Source: Rhodocyclaceae bacterium UBA2271
GTDB taxonomy: Bacteria > Pseudomonadota > Gammaproteobacteria > Burkholderiales > Rhodocyclaceae
Length of the DNA stretch: 38,809 nt
Direction of reading: 5' to 3'
Assembly: GCA_002347405.1 (NCBI GenBank)
Contig: DDXB01000044.1
Span: forward strand, 1 to 38,809
Part shown: piece after piece, positions 14,160 to 23,026 of the stretch
How positions within the stretch are numbered: position 1 is the first letter of the stretch
How the letters are laid out: the number at the start of each line of letters is the position of its first letter
Translations under genes and position numbers: made by a program
Notes under the pieces: model-generated
The model's input: only the letters and a program-made list of their open reading frames with translations
Told to the model about the DNA's origin: nothing
Database searches by the model: none

Positions 14160-15419
14160 TTGAACAAAGATAATCGCGAGTTACCGCCCGGCGCCGGGCA
14201 GTTGCGCATTGATATCAAGCGGCTCAGTGCCCGTCTGGACGCCCTGGCCGCCATCGGCAGGATTCCCGGTGGTGGCGTGTGCCGCCTTGCCTTGAGCGAG
14301 GAAGATCGCGCCGGGCGTGAGCAGGTCGTGCGCTGGATGAATGAACTGGGCCTGGCAGTGAGCATCGACGCGATCGGCAATGTCGTCGGCCTGCGCGCCG
14401 GCTCTGAAACGGGCCCCCCGGTGATGACCGGTTCGCACATCGATACCGTGCGCACCGGCGGTCGTTACGACGGCAATCTCGGCGTGCTGGCCGGACTCGA
14501 GGTCATCCAGACGCTCAAGGATGCCGGCATCGTGACGCGCCGCCCGCTGGCTGTCGCCTTCTTCACCAATGAGGAAGGCGCGCGCTTCAATCCCGACATG
14601 ATGGGCAGTCTCGTCTATGTCGGCGGATTGCCGCTGGATGCGGCGTTGGCCACGGTCGGCATCGACGGCCAGTCGGTTGGCGACTGCCTGCGCAAAGTCG
14701 GCTATGACGGGACGGCGCCCTGCGGCAAGCCGCAGGTGCATGCCTACGTCGAACTGCATGTCGAGCAGGGCCCGGTCCTCGATCTCGAAGGCGTCACCAT
14801 CGGCGCGGTGGAAGGCGTACAGGGCATCTCCTGGACCGAATTCACCGTCACCGGCGTATCGAACCACGCCGGTACCACGCCGATGCGCCTGCGTCACGAC
14901 GCCGGTTACGTCGCCTGTGCCATTGCCAATCGTGCGCGTGAGATTGCGCGCGAACTGGGTGGCGACCAGGTGGCGACCGTCGGCGCCATCACCCTGTCAC
15001 CGAATCTGGTGAATGTCATCGCCAATCGCGCCGTATTCACCGTCGATCTGCGCAACACCGACGAGGCGCTATTGCAGGAAGCCGAGCGCCGCTTGCAGGT
15101 TTTCGCGACGGAGATCGCCGCCGCCGAGGGCGTGACATTGGCGCAGCGCACGCTGGCGCGTTTTGCGCCGGTGGCCTTCGATCCCGCGGTTGTGAACCTT
15201 GTCGAGGAAACCGCGCGCGGCCTCGGCCATCCGGTGCGCCGCATGCCGAGCGGCGCCGGCCACGATGCGCAGATGCTTGCGCGCGTCTGTCCGGCAGGCA
15301 TGGTCTTCGTGCCCAGCATCGGCGGCATCAGCCACAACGTGCAGGAATTCACAGAAGCCACAGATATCGAAGCCGGCGCCAATGTGCTGTTGCAAACGCT
15401 ATTGAAACTGGCCGTCTGA
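14160..15419 (+). CDS. M20-family hydantoinase/carbamoylase amidase (N-carbamoyl-L-amino acid hydrolase-like)
   Basis: The 419-aa protein matches the Zn-dependent amidase group that includes L-carbamoylase, beta-ureidopropionase and allantoate amidohydrolase. Metal ligands are visible as SHIDT (His93), RYDGNLG (Asp104), FFTNEEGARF (Glu138-Glu139), ELHVEQGPVL (His200) and GAGHDAQ (His368). The TTG start at 14160 is supported by GAGGAAG at 14146-14152. It would hydrolyse a ureido or amide bond, releasing ammonia and CO2 from a carbamoyl group. It is paired with a D-specific type carbamoylase 30 bp downstream. Which subfamily it belongs to cannot be decided by eye. Confidence 0.88.
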   Translation: MNKDNRELPPGAGQLRIDIKRLSARLDALAAIGRIPGGGVCRLALSEEDRAGREQVVRWMNELGLAVSIDAIGNVVGLRAGSETGPPVMTGSHIDTVRTGGRYDGNLGVLAGLEVIQTLKDAGIVTRRPLAVAFFTNEEGARFNPDMMGSLVYVGGLPLDAALATVGIDGQSVGDCLRKVGYDGTAPCGKPQVHAYVELHVEQGPVLDLEGVTIGAVEGVQGISWTEFTVTGVSNHAGTTPMRLRHDAGYVACAIANRAREIARELGGDQVATVGAITLSPNLVNVIANRAVFTVDLRNTDEALLQEAERRLQVFATEIAAAEGVTLAQRTLARFAPVAFDPAVVNLVEETARGLGHPVRRMPSGAGHDAQMLARVCPAGMVFVPSIGGISHNVQEFTEATDIEAGANVLLQTLLKLAV

Positions 15420-15449
15420 GCTTTACAAAAACTTGATGAGAGGTTTGGC

Positions 15450-16397
15450 ATGACAAGAATCGTCAAAGTCGGCGCCGCGCAACTGGGCCCGATCCAGCGC
15501 AGTGACAGCCGCGCAAGTGTCGTCCGGCGTTTGCTGGAACTGCTGCGCGAAGCGCACGCCATGGCCTGCGATGTCGTGGTATTTCCCGAACTGGCGCTCA
15601 CCACGTTCTTTCCGCGCTGGTACATGGATGATCAGACCGAGATCGACAGCTTCTTCGAGCACGAGATGCCCGGCCCGGTAACGCGGCCGCTGTTCGAGGA
15701 AGCTGCCAAACTGGGCATCGGTTTCTACCTCGGCTATGCGGAACTGACCGTCGAGGAAGGTAAAACACGGCGCTTCAATACGTCGATCCTTGTCAACAAG
15801 CAAGGCCGCATCGTCGGCAAGTACCGCAAGATCCACCTGCCCGGCCACGCCGAGCACGAGCCGTGGCGGCGCTTCCAGCATCTTGAGAAGCGCTATTTCG
15901 AAACCGGCAACCTCGGCTTCAACGTTACGCGTGCCTATGGCGGCATCATCGGCATGGCCATCTGCAACGACCGGCGCTGGCCGGAAACTTATCGGGTGAT
16001 GGGCTTGCAGGGCGTCGAGATGATCATGCTCGGCTACAACACGCCGGTGCACAATCCGCCAGCGCCAGTGCATGACAACCTCTCGCATTTCCACAACCAG
16101 CTCGTCATGCAGTCCGGCGCCTATCAGAACGGTACCTGGGTCATCGGCGTGGCGAAGTCCGGTTGCGAAGAAGGCTGTGACATGATCGGCAACAGCCTGA
16201 TCATCGCACCCTCCGGCGAAACCATCGGCGCCTGCACCACGCTTGGCGACGAACTGGCGGTGGCCCGCTGCGACCTGGATCTGTGCAATTCCTACAAGGA
16301 AAGCGTGTTCAACTTTGCCCGGCATCGCGAACCGCAGCATTACAAGATGATTGTCGAGCGCAAGGGCGTGATCCTCCCGCCCGAGCAGGCGGAATGA
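15450..16397 (+). CDS. N-carbamoyl-D-amino acid hydrolase (nitrilase superfamily)
   Basis: The 315-aa sequence closely follows the Agrobacterium D-carbamoylase pattern, including ELALTTFFPRWYM, GKYRKIHLPGHAEHEPW and ICNDRRWPETYRVMGLQ. The catalytic triad is Glu47, Lys127 and Cys172, close to the positions known in that enzyme. It hydrolyses N-carbamoyl-D-amino acids to the D-amino acid, CO2 and ammonia in the cytoplasm. No hydantoinase gene lies nearby, so the substrate is probably imported already as a ureido acid. The side-chain specificity is unknown. Confidence 0.9.
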   Translation: MTRIVKVGAAQLGPIQRSDSRASVVRRLLELLREAHAMACDVVVFPELALTTFFPRWYMDDQTEIDSFFEHEMPGPVTRPLFEEAAKLGIGFYLGYAELTVEEGKTRRFNTSILVNKQGRIVGKYRKIHLPGHAEHEPWRRFQHLEKRYFETGNLGFNVTRAYGGIIGMAICNDRRWPETYRVMGLQGVEMIMLGYNTPVHNPPAPVHDNLSHFHNQLVMQSGAYQNGTWVIGVAKSGCEEGCDMIGNSLIIAPSGETIGACTTLGDELAVARCDLDLCNSYKESVFNFARHREPQHYKMIVERKGVILPPEQAE

Positions 16398-16434
16398 CCG
16401 GCGTCGCATCCCTTGCCGCTCTGCAGGTGAAACC

Positions 16435-17616
16435 ATGAAATGGTTTTATCGCTGCCCCAGCTGCGATGCCTGTTACGACATCGTTCCGGGGCGCTACCTG
16501 TGTGATGCCTGTGCTACGCGGCAACAGGCCGACCGGCCGCTTGAAGGTGTTCTCGAGGTGGAATGGGAAGGTGATCCGGCCCCCGCAACGCTACCGTTGC
16601 CGGTTGAACCGGAATGGTTTCCGCCCATCCCCGTCGGCAATACGCCGCTTTGGGCGCCCGTCCGTGTCCGCGCAGAATTCAACGCCCCGAACCTGTGGCT
16701 GAAGGATGACACCTGCAATCCATCGGGATCACTCAAGGATCGCGCCTCGTTTCTCGTCGCCGCCTTCGCCAGAAAGCATGGACTAAAGGAAATCGTCCTC
16801 GCCTCCACCGGCAATGCGGCATCGAGCATGGCGGCAGTCGGCGCTGCGGCCGGCCTGCACATCAAGGTCTTCCTGCCGGCGAGTGCACCCGTCGCCAAGC
16901 GCATCCAGGTGCTGCAGTACGGCGCCGAACTCGTTTCGGTGGACGGCAACTACGACAAGGCATTTGACCTGTCGCTCGAATATTCGAGTCGCACTGGCGC
17001 CCTGTCGCGCAATACGGCCTACAACCCCCTGACCATCGAGGGCAAGAAAACCGTTGCCTACGAAATCGTCGACGATCTTCTCAAGGCAGGGGCCGGCGCG
17101 CCGGCGCACATCTTTGTGCCGGTTGGCGACGGCGTGATTATTGCAGGGGTGTACCGGGGTTTCGAGAATCTGCTCAGGCTCGGCCGCATCGCAAGCATGC
17201 CGACTGTCTGGGCTTGCCAGGCAGAAGGTTCCAGCGGCATCGCGCGCGCCCTCGCCAGCTGCCATGCCGGCCACGCCGGGAGCGACGACTTCGGTGACCC
17301 GGTCTCTTCCAGCACGATAGCGGATTCGATTGCCGTCGATGTGCCGCGTAACGGCCTGCATGCCTTAAGCAAGCTCAAGAAGTATGGTGGCAGGTCGGTG
17401 GTGGTTTCCGACGCCGAGATTCTTGCCGCCCAGAAAACACTCTCCTCCGGTTCGGGCCTGTTTGCCGAACCGTCGTCGAGCGCAGCGTTCGCCGGATGGC
17501 TCAAGGTTCGTGAAACGATCCCGACCGCCGACACTTGCGTATTACTTATCACCGGCTCCGGCCTGAAGGACATCAAGGCGGCCGCCCTTGGTTTGGACCT
17601 GGGACCGGAACAATGA
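16435..17616 (+). CDS. Threonine synthase-like PLP enzyme with N-terminal zinc ribbon
   Basis: The 393-aa fold-type-II PLP protein begins with a zinc-ribbon-like set of cysteines (CPSCDAC at 7-13, CDAC at 23-26). It carries the PLP lysine in NPSGSLKDRASF (Lys101), the GNAASSMAA substrate loop and a terminal ITGSGLKD block. It resembles threonine synthase but sits in a transport and carbamoylase operon rather than with hom or thrB. A beta- or gamma-elimination/replacement on the decarbamoylated amino acid is therefore more likely than threonine biosynthesis. AGGTGA precedes the ATG, and its stop lies 19 bp before the next PLP gene. Confidence 0.82.
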   Translation: MKWFYRCPSCDACYDIVPGRYLCDACATRQQADRPLEGVLEVEWEGDPAPATLPLPVEPEWFPPIPVGNTPLWAPVRVRAEFNAPNLWLKDDTCNPSGSLKDRASFLVAAFARKHGLKEIVLASTGNAASSMAAVGAAAGLHIKVFLPASAPVAKRIQVLQYGAELVSVDGNYDKAFDLSLEYSSRTGALSRNTAYNPLTIEGKKTVAYEIVDDLLKAGAGAPAHIFVPVGDGVIIAGVYRGFENLLRLGRIASMPTVWACQAEGSSGIARALASCHAGHAGSDDFGDPVSSSTIADSIAVDVPRNGLHALSKLKKYGGRSVVVSDAEILAAQKTLSSGSGLFAEPSSSAAFAGWLKVRETIPTADTCVLLITGSGLKDIKAAALGLDLGPEQ

Positions 17617-17635
17617 AACGAAAAGGAAATTCACG

Positions 17636-19093
17636 ATGATCGATCTGAAAATCAACGCTGCACAGCGGAAAAAGAACATTCAACGCTGCCGGGAAAAAGG
17701 CATCATCCTGCCTACCTATGCCCAGATGCGCGATCCAGCGAAGATTCCCGACGCCATCAAGAAAGAACTGGCCGGCGTCGGTTTGTGGGATGTGCATGTC
17801 AGGAACCTGTTCCGCATCAATTGGCATAACGTCCCGGTTGAAAAGGGCGGTGGCTTCGGCGATGTCAATTTCATCGAATTGCCACACGCCCTGACGGGCA
17901 CGAAAGCCAGAATCGTCGGTATTTCGGGCAAATGGTTCCCCACCGGCGCGCACAAGGTCGGCCCGGCGATTTCCTGCCTGCTGCCGGAACTGGTGACGGG
18001 ACGCTTCGACCCCACCACCAAAAAAGCGGTCTGGCCCAGCACCGGGAATTACTGTCGCGGTGGTGCTTATATCTCGCGCCTGCTGTCCTGCCCGTCCGTC
18101 GCTATCCTGCCTGAGGGTATGTCGAAGGAACGCTTTGCCTGGCTGCGGACCATGGCCGAGGAAGTCATCGCCACCCCGGGTTGCGAATCCAACGTCAAGG
18201 AGATTTTCGACAAGTGCATCGAACTCGAGCGCACGCGTCCCGATGCGGTCATCTTCAACCAGTTCGACCAGTTGCCCAACTCGCTCTGGCACTACAACGT
18301 GACCGGGCCGGCGATGGCGGAAGTGTTCAACAAGATTGCCAAACCGGGCGATGTGGTCGCCGGGGCTGTGCTGTCTTCCGGTTCCGCCGGCACCATGGCG
18401 GCGGGATCGTACTTGCGCGACACCTTCAACGGCGCCAGGGTCGGGGTGGCGGAAGCCCTGCAATGCCCGACCATCCTGGAAAACGGCTTCGGCGATCACC
18501 GCATCGAAGGCATCGGCGACAAACACATTCCCTGGGTACACAACCTGCGGGAAACTGATGCGGCCATCGGTGTCGATGACGAACTGACAATTCGCTTCAT
18601 CCGCCTCTTCAACGAAACCGCCGGCCGGAAAATCCTGGCGGAAAACGGCGTGAGCAAGGAAGTTCTCGAGAAGCTCGAATGGATGGGAATTTCCAGCATC
18701 GGCAACATGATTGGCGCGATCAAGTTCGCGAAATATTACGAACTGGGTGAAAACGACGTGGTGTTTACGGTATTCACGGATTCCATGGCGATGTACCAGA
18801 GCCGTTTGGCGGAACTCAACGCCGAGCGCGGCGCCTATAACCAGCGCCAGGCCGACCGCGATTTCGACCGGCTTGCCGGCGTCTCGATCGATCATGTGCT
18901 GGAGCTTTCGCATGTCGACAAGCGCCGCGTACATCAACTGAAATATTTCACCTGGGTCGAACAACTGGGCAAGACGGTTGAAGAACTGCGTGCCCAGTGG
19001 GACGATTACCGGAATTACTGGGGCTGCCTGCGCACCCAGTCGGCCGATCTGGACCAGATGATCGAAGAATTCAATGCAGAGGCGAGCGGCTGA
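17636..19093 (+). CDS. Fold-type-II PLP-dependent lyase-like enzyme of unknown substrate
   Basis: The 485-aa protein has the PLP-binding lysine in FPTGAHKVGPA (Lys107) and an STGN substrate loop (135-138), both typical of the cysteine synthase/tryptophan synthase-beta fold. It is about 150 residues longer than cysteine synthase and has a distinctive N-terminus (NIQRCREKGIILPTYAQMR) that I recognise only from unassigned PLP proteins. The ATG at 17636 has AAGGA eight bases upstream; a longer in-frame start at 17588 overlaps the preceding gene and lacks a good site. Two different PLP enzymes in tandem suggest successive steps or two substrate isomers. Confidence 0.8.
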   Translation: MIDLKINAAQRKKNIQRCREKGIILPTYAQMRDPAKIPDAIKKELAGVGLWDVHVRNLFRINWHNVPVEKGGGFGDVNFIELPHALTGTKARIVGISGKWFPTGAHKVGPAISCLLPELVTGRFDPTTKKAVWPSTGNYCRGGAYISRLLSCPSVAILPEGMSKERFAWLRTMAEEVIATPGCESNVKEIFDKCIELERTRPDAVIFNQFDQLPNSLWHYNVTGPAMAEVFNKIAKPGDVVAGAVLSSGSAGTMAAGSYLRDTFNGARVGVAEALQCPTILENGFGDHRIEGIGDKHIPWVHNLRETDAAIGVDDELTIRFIRLFNETAGRKILAENGVSKEVLEKLEWMGISSIGNMIGAIKFAKYYELGENDVVFTVFTDSMAMYQSRLAELNAERGAYNQRQADRDFDRLAGVSIDHVLELSHVDKRRVHQLKYFTWVEQLGKTVEELRAQWDDYRNYWGCLRTQSADLDQMIEEFNAEASG

Positions 19094-19142
19094 TCAACCA
19101 CCATGTGTTGCACTTGAAGCAAAATCCTGAGGAGTCGATGAT

Positions 19143-20384
19143 TTGAAATCCCTCAAAGAGCTCTACCGGATTGGGCCTGGTCCCTCCAGCAGCCACACCA
19201 TGGGTCCGCGCTTTGCCGCGGAGTCGTTTGCCGCGGCATTGACAACGCCGGCAGCCCGCCTGCGGGTCACGCTCTATGGCAGCCTGGCCGCGACCGGACG
19301 CGGCCACCTGACCGATCTCGCCGTCAGTGAACCGTTTGAACCGACGCCCGTTGAAATAATCTGGCTGCCGGAGCAAAGCCTGCCCCGTCACCCCAATGGC
19401 ATGAAGTTGGAGGCGCTGGATGGATCCGGCAACGTGCTTGCCTCCCGCATCGCTTATTCGGTGGGCGGTGGTGCCTTGCTGGATGCGGAGGGCAAACCCG
19501 ATGGCGGTGCGGATGTTTATCCCTTCACCTGCATGGACGAGATCCTGGCCGAAACCGAGCGTGACGGCCTGCTGATCTGGGAACTGGTCATCCGGCATGA
19601 AGGCGCGGCAATCTGGCCGTACCTGGGCGAGATCTGGCTGGCCATGAAACGGGCTATCGAAGCCGGTCTCAACGTCGAGGGAAAGTTGCCCGGTTCGCTG
19701 AATGTGCCACGCAAGGCAGCCGCCTACCATGCTCGCGCACAAAGCATGGCGGGCTACTTCGGGCAGACGGCCTTGCAGTTTGCCTATGCCTTGGCCGTGT
19801 CGGAAGAAAACGCAGCGGGCAGCGAAGTCGTCACAGCACCAACCTGCGGTGCCTGTGGCGTGTTGCCGGCCGTCCTGTTTTTCCTGCAGCAACAGTCAAA
19901 GTTTTCCGACGAAAAAATCTGCCGGGCATTGGCTACCGCCGGCATGATCGGCAATATCGTCAAACGCAATGCCTCGATTTCGGGTGCCGAAGTCGGCTGC
20001 CAGGGCGAAGTCGGCACGGCCTGCGCCATGGCGGCCGCTGCCGCTGCGCAACTGCTCGGCGGGTCTGTGCGCCAGATCGAATATGCCGCGGAGATGGGCC
20101 TGGAACATCATCTCGGGCTGACTTGCGACCCGATCGGCGGCTATGTGCAGATTCCCTGCATCGAGCGCAATGCCATCGGTGCGGTGCGCGCGGTCGACTG
20201 CGCCGCGTATGCCCTGCTCTCCGATGGCCATCACATCGTGCCGTTTGACGAGGTGGTCAGCACCATGTGGGAAACCGGCTGCGACATGAAATCGAGTTAC
20301 CGTGAAACCGCCCAGGGTGGCTTGGCAAAAATTCACCTGCTGCGCAAGCACGGCGCCATCAGCTATCCGGGCATGGGCAGTTGA
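19143..20384 (+). CDS. Iron-sulfur L-serine dehydratase-like protein, single chain
   Basis: The 413-aa protein opens with the family block GPGPSSSHTMGP (11-22), like SdaA. It keeps APTCGACGVLPAVL, LTCDPIGGYVQIPCIERN and ETGCDMKSSYRETAQGGLA, whose cysteines (Cys328, Cys339, Cys380) are candidates for the 4Fe-4S cluster. The family deaminates L-serine to pyruvate and ammonia and is oxygen-sensitive. It is somewhat shorter than E. coli SdaA (454 aa) and diverged in the first domain, so the true substrate may be another beta-hydroxy amino acid. The start is TTG at 19143 with GAGGAG eight bases upstream; the nearby ATG at 19138 runs into a stop after two codons. It closes the operon. Confidence 0.85.
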   Translation: MKSLKELYRIGPGPSSSHTMGPRFAAESFAAALTTPAARLRVTLYGSLAATGRGHLTDLAVSEPFEPTPVEIIWLPEQSLPRHPNGMKLEALDGSGNVLASRIAYSVGGGALLDAEGKPDGGADVYPFTCMDEILAETERDGLLIWELVIRHEGAAIWPYLGEIWLAMKRAIEAGLNVEGKLPGSLNVPRKAAAYHARAQSMAGYFGQTALQFAYALAVSEENAAGSEVVTAPTCGACGVLPAVLFFLQQQSKFSDEKICRALATAGMIGNIVKRNASISGAEVGCQGEVGTACAMAAAAAAQLLGGSVRQIEYAAEMGLEHHLGLTCDPIGGYVQIPCIERNAIGAVRAVDCAAYALLSDGHHIVPFDEVVSTMWETGCDMKSSYRETAQGGLAKIHLLRKHGAISYPGMGS

Positions 20385-20386
20385 AG

Positions 20387-20407
20387 GGAGCGGGCTCTCG
20401 CCCGCCC
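20387..20407 (+). terminator. Possible terminator between the catabolic operon and the convergent PAS gene
   Basis: GCGGGC (20390-20395) and GCCCGC (20400-20405) form a 6-bp perfect GC stem with a TCTC loop, 6 bp after the dehydratase stop. There is no long T-run, so this is only a plausible weak or bidirectional terminator in a 35-bp convergent gap. Confidence 0.4.
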
Positions 20408-20419
20408 CGAAAGCTTTCC

Positions 20420-20821
20420 TCAGCTCGTGGGCGTCCTCAGAATCGGATGCACAATCAGGGACAGGCAGTCATGCCCTTCCCAATTGATGATGTTGAGGAA
20501 CAGGTCGCAGGCGAACCTCTCGTCGTCACTGGAGATAGCCTCGAACGGATGGCCGACCCGGCACAGAAAACGCAGCCGGGGATTGGGCTGGCCATTGCAC
20601 ATCAGGGTTGTCGCATCAAGTTGCGGCAGCAGCATCGATACATGATGCAGGAGCAGCTCGCTGCGCGAATATCCGAACAGTGCCTCGCAACTCGGGTTGC
20701 AATTGCAGATCGTCCCATGCTCATCCAGCATCAACACCGGTGCCTCGACCTCACCATGCGTCGGCGCGAGGTGTTGGGTTTGCGAGGGTCCTTTGGTGGC
20801 ATGTGTGACAAGCATGATCAT
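20420..20821 (-). CDS. Single PAS-domain protein
   Basis: The 133-aa protein is essentially one PAS domain (about 25-115; APVLMLDEHGTICNCNPSCEALFGYSRSELLLHHV). It has no kinase, cyclase or DNA-binding output, so it may act as a sensory partner or ligand carrier. It overlaps the preceding DUF2934 gene by 4 bp (ATGA), so the two are co-translated. The pair is divergent from a PAS-containing kinase, which makes a functional link with that system possible but unproven. Confidence 0.75.
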   Translation of the reverse strand: MIMLVTHATKGPSQTQHLAPTHGEVEAPVLMLDEHGTICNCNPSCEALFGYSRSELLLHHVSMLLPQLDATTLMCNGQPNPRLRFLCRVGHPFEAISSDDERFACDLFLNIINWEGHDCLSLIVHPILRTPTS

Positions 20822-21042
20822 ATCCTCCTCTGGTTGAATTCGGCCTCGGCTTGCAGCCAGTCATCAAGTTCCTGGCCGCTGGCAAAACCGCGCGCCACTG
20901 CCTTGTAATAGGCTGCGGTTGCGATGACATTGTGGGCAAACCGGACATTAACCTCGACAGGGTCCGCAATCGGCTTGCCGGCCATTTTCCGGCCACGCGT
21001 GGTCTTGACTTCAGCTCTGCTTTTCGACGTTGCGGCTTGCAT
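20818..21042 (-). CDS. DUF2934-domain small protein
   Basis: The 74-aa protein has a basic N-terminus and ends with the DUF2934 pattern (AYYKAVARGFASGQELDDWLQAEAEF). The family is small, common in betaproteobacteria and without known function; it is sometimes found beside stress or sensory genes. GGAGG lies five bases before the ATG, a strong site, and its stop overlaps the PAS gene. Confidence 0.75.
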   Translation of the reverse strand: MQAATSKSRAEVKTTRGRKMAGKPIADPVEVNVRFAHNVIATAAYYKAVARGFASGQELDDWLQAEAEFNQRRI

Positions 21043-21358
21043 TCCCGCCTCCCATTAGATGCTTGTCGGAGAAAACGGCCGCACGCCAACGCTTATCCCT
21101 ACTACCATCAGCCTGGTGCGACCTTCAATGCCGTTGAGAAGATGGACGATCAGTGCGCTCAGGCTACGCCCCGATTGCGGGAAAATAAATACGTGCGGAT
21201 GCGTAAGGGTTGCCCCCTATATCAAAGAGGTTATTGACGCGAGGTAGCGAATGTTTTAGCTTGGTCTCCTGTATTCATCGCATATGGCTTCAGGCTGCAC
21301 TGCCCGCAAGGACAATGTCCTTCCTGATCATGTGAGATCCGCGAATCCGGAGGATGCC
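21043..21358. promoter_or_regulatory. Divergent promoter region of the DUF2934-PAS and FixLJ-like genes
   Basis: This 316-bp divergent gap has a plus-strand promoter candidate with TTGACG at 21234-21239, a 17-bp spacer and TAGCTT at 21257-21262, about 97 bp upstream of the kinase start. Only three of six -10 bases fit, so it is weak and might need an activator such as the response regulator itself. An in-frame ATG at 21284 extends the kinase frame but lacks a good ribosome site. No gene or repeat was seen. Confidence 0.4.
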
Positions 21359-23026
21359 ATGAACACAAAAATGTCTTTCTCCCCGATCACCGCGTCACAG
21401 TCGGGAACCATTGCGGAACAGCGGCCGGTCCGCACCCCGCGGGAAGCAAGATTGTCCACCACGGATCGACAGTTGCAAGAACTTCAACAGCAGCAGGTCG
21501 AACTGGAGATGCAGAACGAGGCATTGCGTCAGGCCTTGCTTGTTCTCGGGGAGTCGCGCGACCGCTATCTGGATTACTTTGAATATGCCCCGGTTGGCTT
21601 TCTCAGCCTCACTGAATCCGGTCTGATCGACGAAATCAATTTCAGTGGCGCAATGATGTTGGGCGCAAGCCGCAAAGAGCTCCTGCAGCGTCGTTTCGAG
21701 GCTTTTGTTGCCATGGAACATCAGGAACGCTGGCGGAGACAGTTTGTTTTTGCGCTGCATCGGAGCGAACAACAAAGTCTCGAACTGCGCCTCCAGCGCG
21801 AAGATGGTGCGATCATCGACATTCGACTCGATAGTCGCTTGATCAAGTCCAGCGACAAGGCGCCGCTGCTGCGTATCACCCTCACGAATATCACCGAACC
21901 CAGGCAGGCTTTGGCCGAACTGCGTACCAGCGAGGATCGCCTGCGCCTGGCGAAGACAGCGGCCGGCCTGGGCATTTTCGATCGCGATGTGGCCAGCGGC
22001 AGACTCGAATGGGACGACCGGGCACGCGAACTCTGGGGTATCGGGCCTGATGAGCCGGTTAGTTACGACGTGTTTATGGCGGGCATTCATCCGGACGACC
22101 GGGGTGCCACCCGCGCCGCCATCGCACGGGCTCTGGACCCCGCGGGCAGCGGTGAATTCGAGGCCGAATACCGCGTCGTCAGCCATGCCGACGGCAGTAT
22201 CCGGCAGGTAGCGGCGAACGGGAAAGGCATCTTCGAGGGCGGCCGTGCCATCCGCCTGATCGGAACACTGCGCGACATCACCCCACGCAAACACCTTGAG
22301 CATGAACTGCGGCGACGTCGCAACGAACTGGATACCCTGGTCAATCAACAGGTGGCCGCGCAGACCGCTGCGGCGATTGCCCACGAACTGAACCAGCCGA
22401 TGGTGGCGATTTCAGCCTATAGCGAAGCGGCGCTGCGCATGCTGCGTGTCGGCGTAAAGAACCCCGAGAAACTGACGCGGGCGCTTGAGGGCGCCATGGA
22501 GCAGGCACAGCGTGCCGGACAGACCCTGCATGAACTGCTCGACTTTTTGCACAAGGGCGACGTCGCACTGGAGTCCGTCGATCTCAACAGTGTGATATTC
22601 GACGCTATCGCCACCGCCGAAGAGTGCGGTTATGGCGGGTTCCATCCGATAGTGGATATCGAACCCGGCCTGCCGCATGTTCTGTCCAATCCCCTGCAGG
22701 TGAAGAAGGTGCTCATCAACCTGCTCTGCAACGGTGTCGAGGCGATGCGCAATGCCGGCATGCGGACCGATACCATCACGATCACCGTGCAAACCCATGC
22801 CGAGCAACGCATGGCGCATGTGATCGTGCAGGACAGCGGTCCGGGCCTCGACGAAGAAAAACTCCAGCGCATTTTCGAGCCCTTTTTTACCACCAAGCGC
22901 GATGGCGTCGGTCTGGGATTGTCCATCAGTCGCGCCCTCATCGAAGCCCATGGCGGTCGCCTATGGGCTGAACTGTCACCCGGTACGGGTGCGCGGTTTC
23001 ACTTCACCCTGCCCTTCGCGCCATGA
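21359..23026 (+). CDS. PAS-PAS sensor histidine kinase, FixL-like
   Basis: The 555-aa cytoplasmic kinase (no membrane segments) starts with a coiled-coil region rich in Gln and Leu (about 35-70). PAS domains follow at about 72-185 (DYFEYAPVGFLSLTESG) and 195-305 (WGIGPDEPVSYDVFMAGIHPDD). The HisKA-type segment has phospho-acceptor His342 in AIAHELNQPMVAIS, and the ATPase N, G1, F and G2 boxes are NLLCNGVEAM, DSGPGL, FEPFFTTK and GVGLGLS. GGAGG five bases before the ATG at 21359 decides the start. It overlaps the response regulator by 4 bp. Neither PAS domain shows an obvious haem-binding motif that I can call, so the signal is unknown. Confidence 0.92.
   Translation: MNTKMSFSPITASQSGTIAEQRPVRTPREARLSTTDRQLQELQQQQVELEMQNEALRQALLVLGESRDRYLDYFEYAPVGFLSLTESGLIDEINFSGAMMLGASRKELLQRRFEAFVAMEHQERWRRQFVFALHRSEQQSLELRLQREDGAIIDIRLDSRLIKSSDKAPLLRITLTNITEPRQALAELRTSEDRLRLAKTAAGLGIFDRDVASGRLEWDDRARELWGIGPDEPVSYDVFMAGIHPDDRGATRAAIARALDPAGSGEFEAEYRVVSHADGSIRQVAANGKGIFEGGRAIRLIGTLRDITPRKHLEHELRRRRNELDTLVNQQVAAQTAAAIAHELNQPMVAISAYSEAALRMLRVGVKNPEKLTRALEGAMEQAQRAGQTLHELLDFLHKGDVALESVDLNSVIFDAIATAEECGYGGFHPIVDIEPGLPHVLSNPLQVKKVLINLLCNGVEAMRNAGMRTDTITITVQTHAEQRMAHVIVQDSGPGLDEEKLQRIFEPFFTTKRDGVGLGLSISRALIEAHGGRLWAELSPGTGARFHFTLPFAP

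Noticed and set aside
16435..17616. Housekeeping threonine synthase (thrC)
   Set aside because: The fold fits, but the gene lies in a TRAP/carbamoylase operon without hom or thrB, so biosynthetic thrC is the less likely reading.
17573..18964. 463-codon minus-strand frame opposite the long PLP gene
   Set aside because: No recognisable motif; the plus-strand frame has the PLP lysine, substrate loop and ribosome site.
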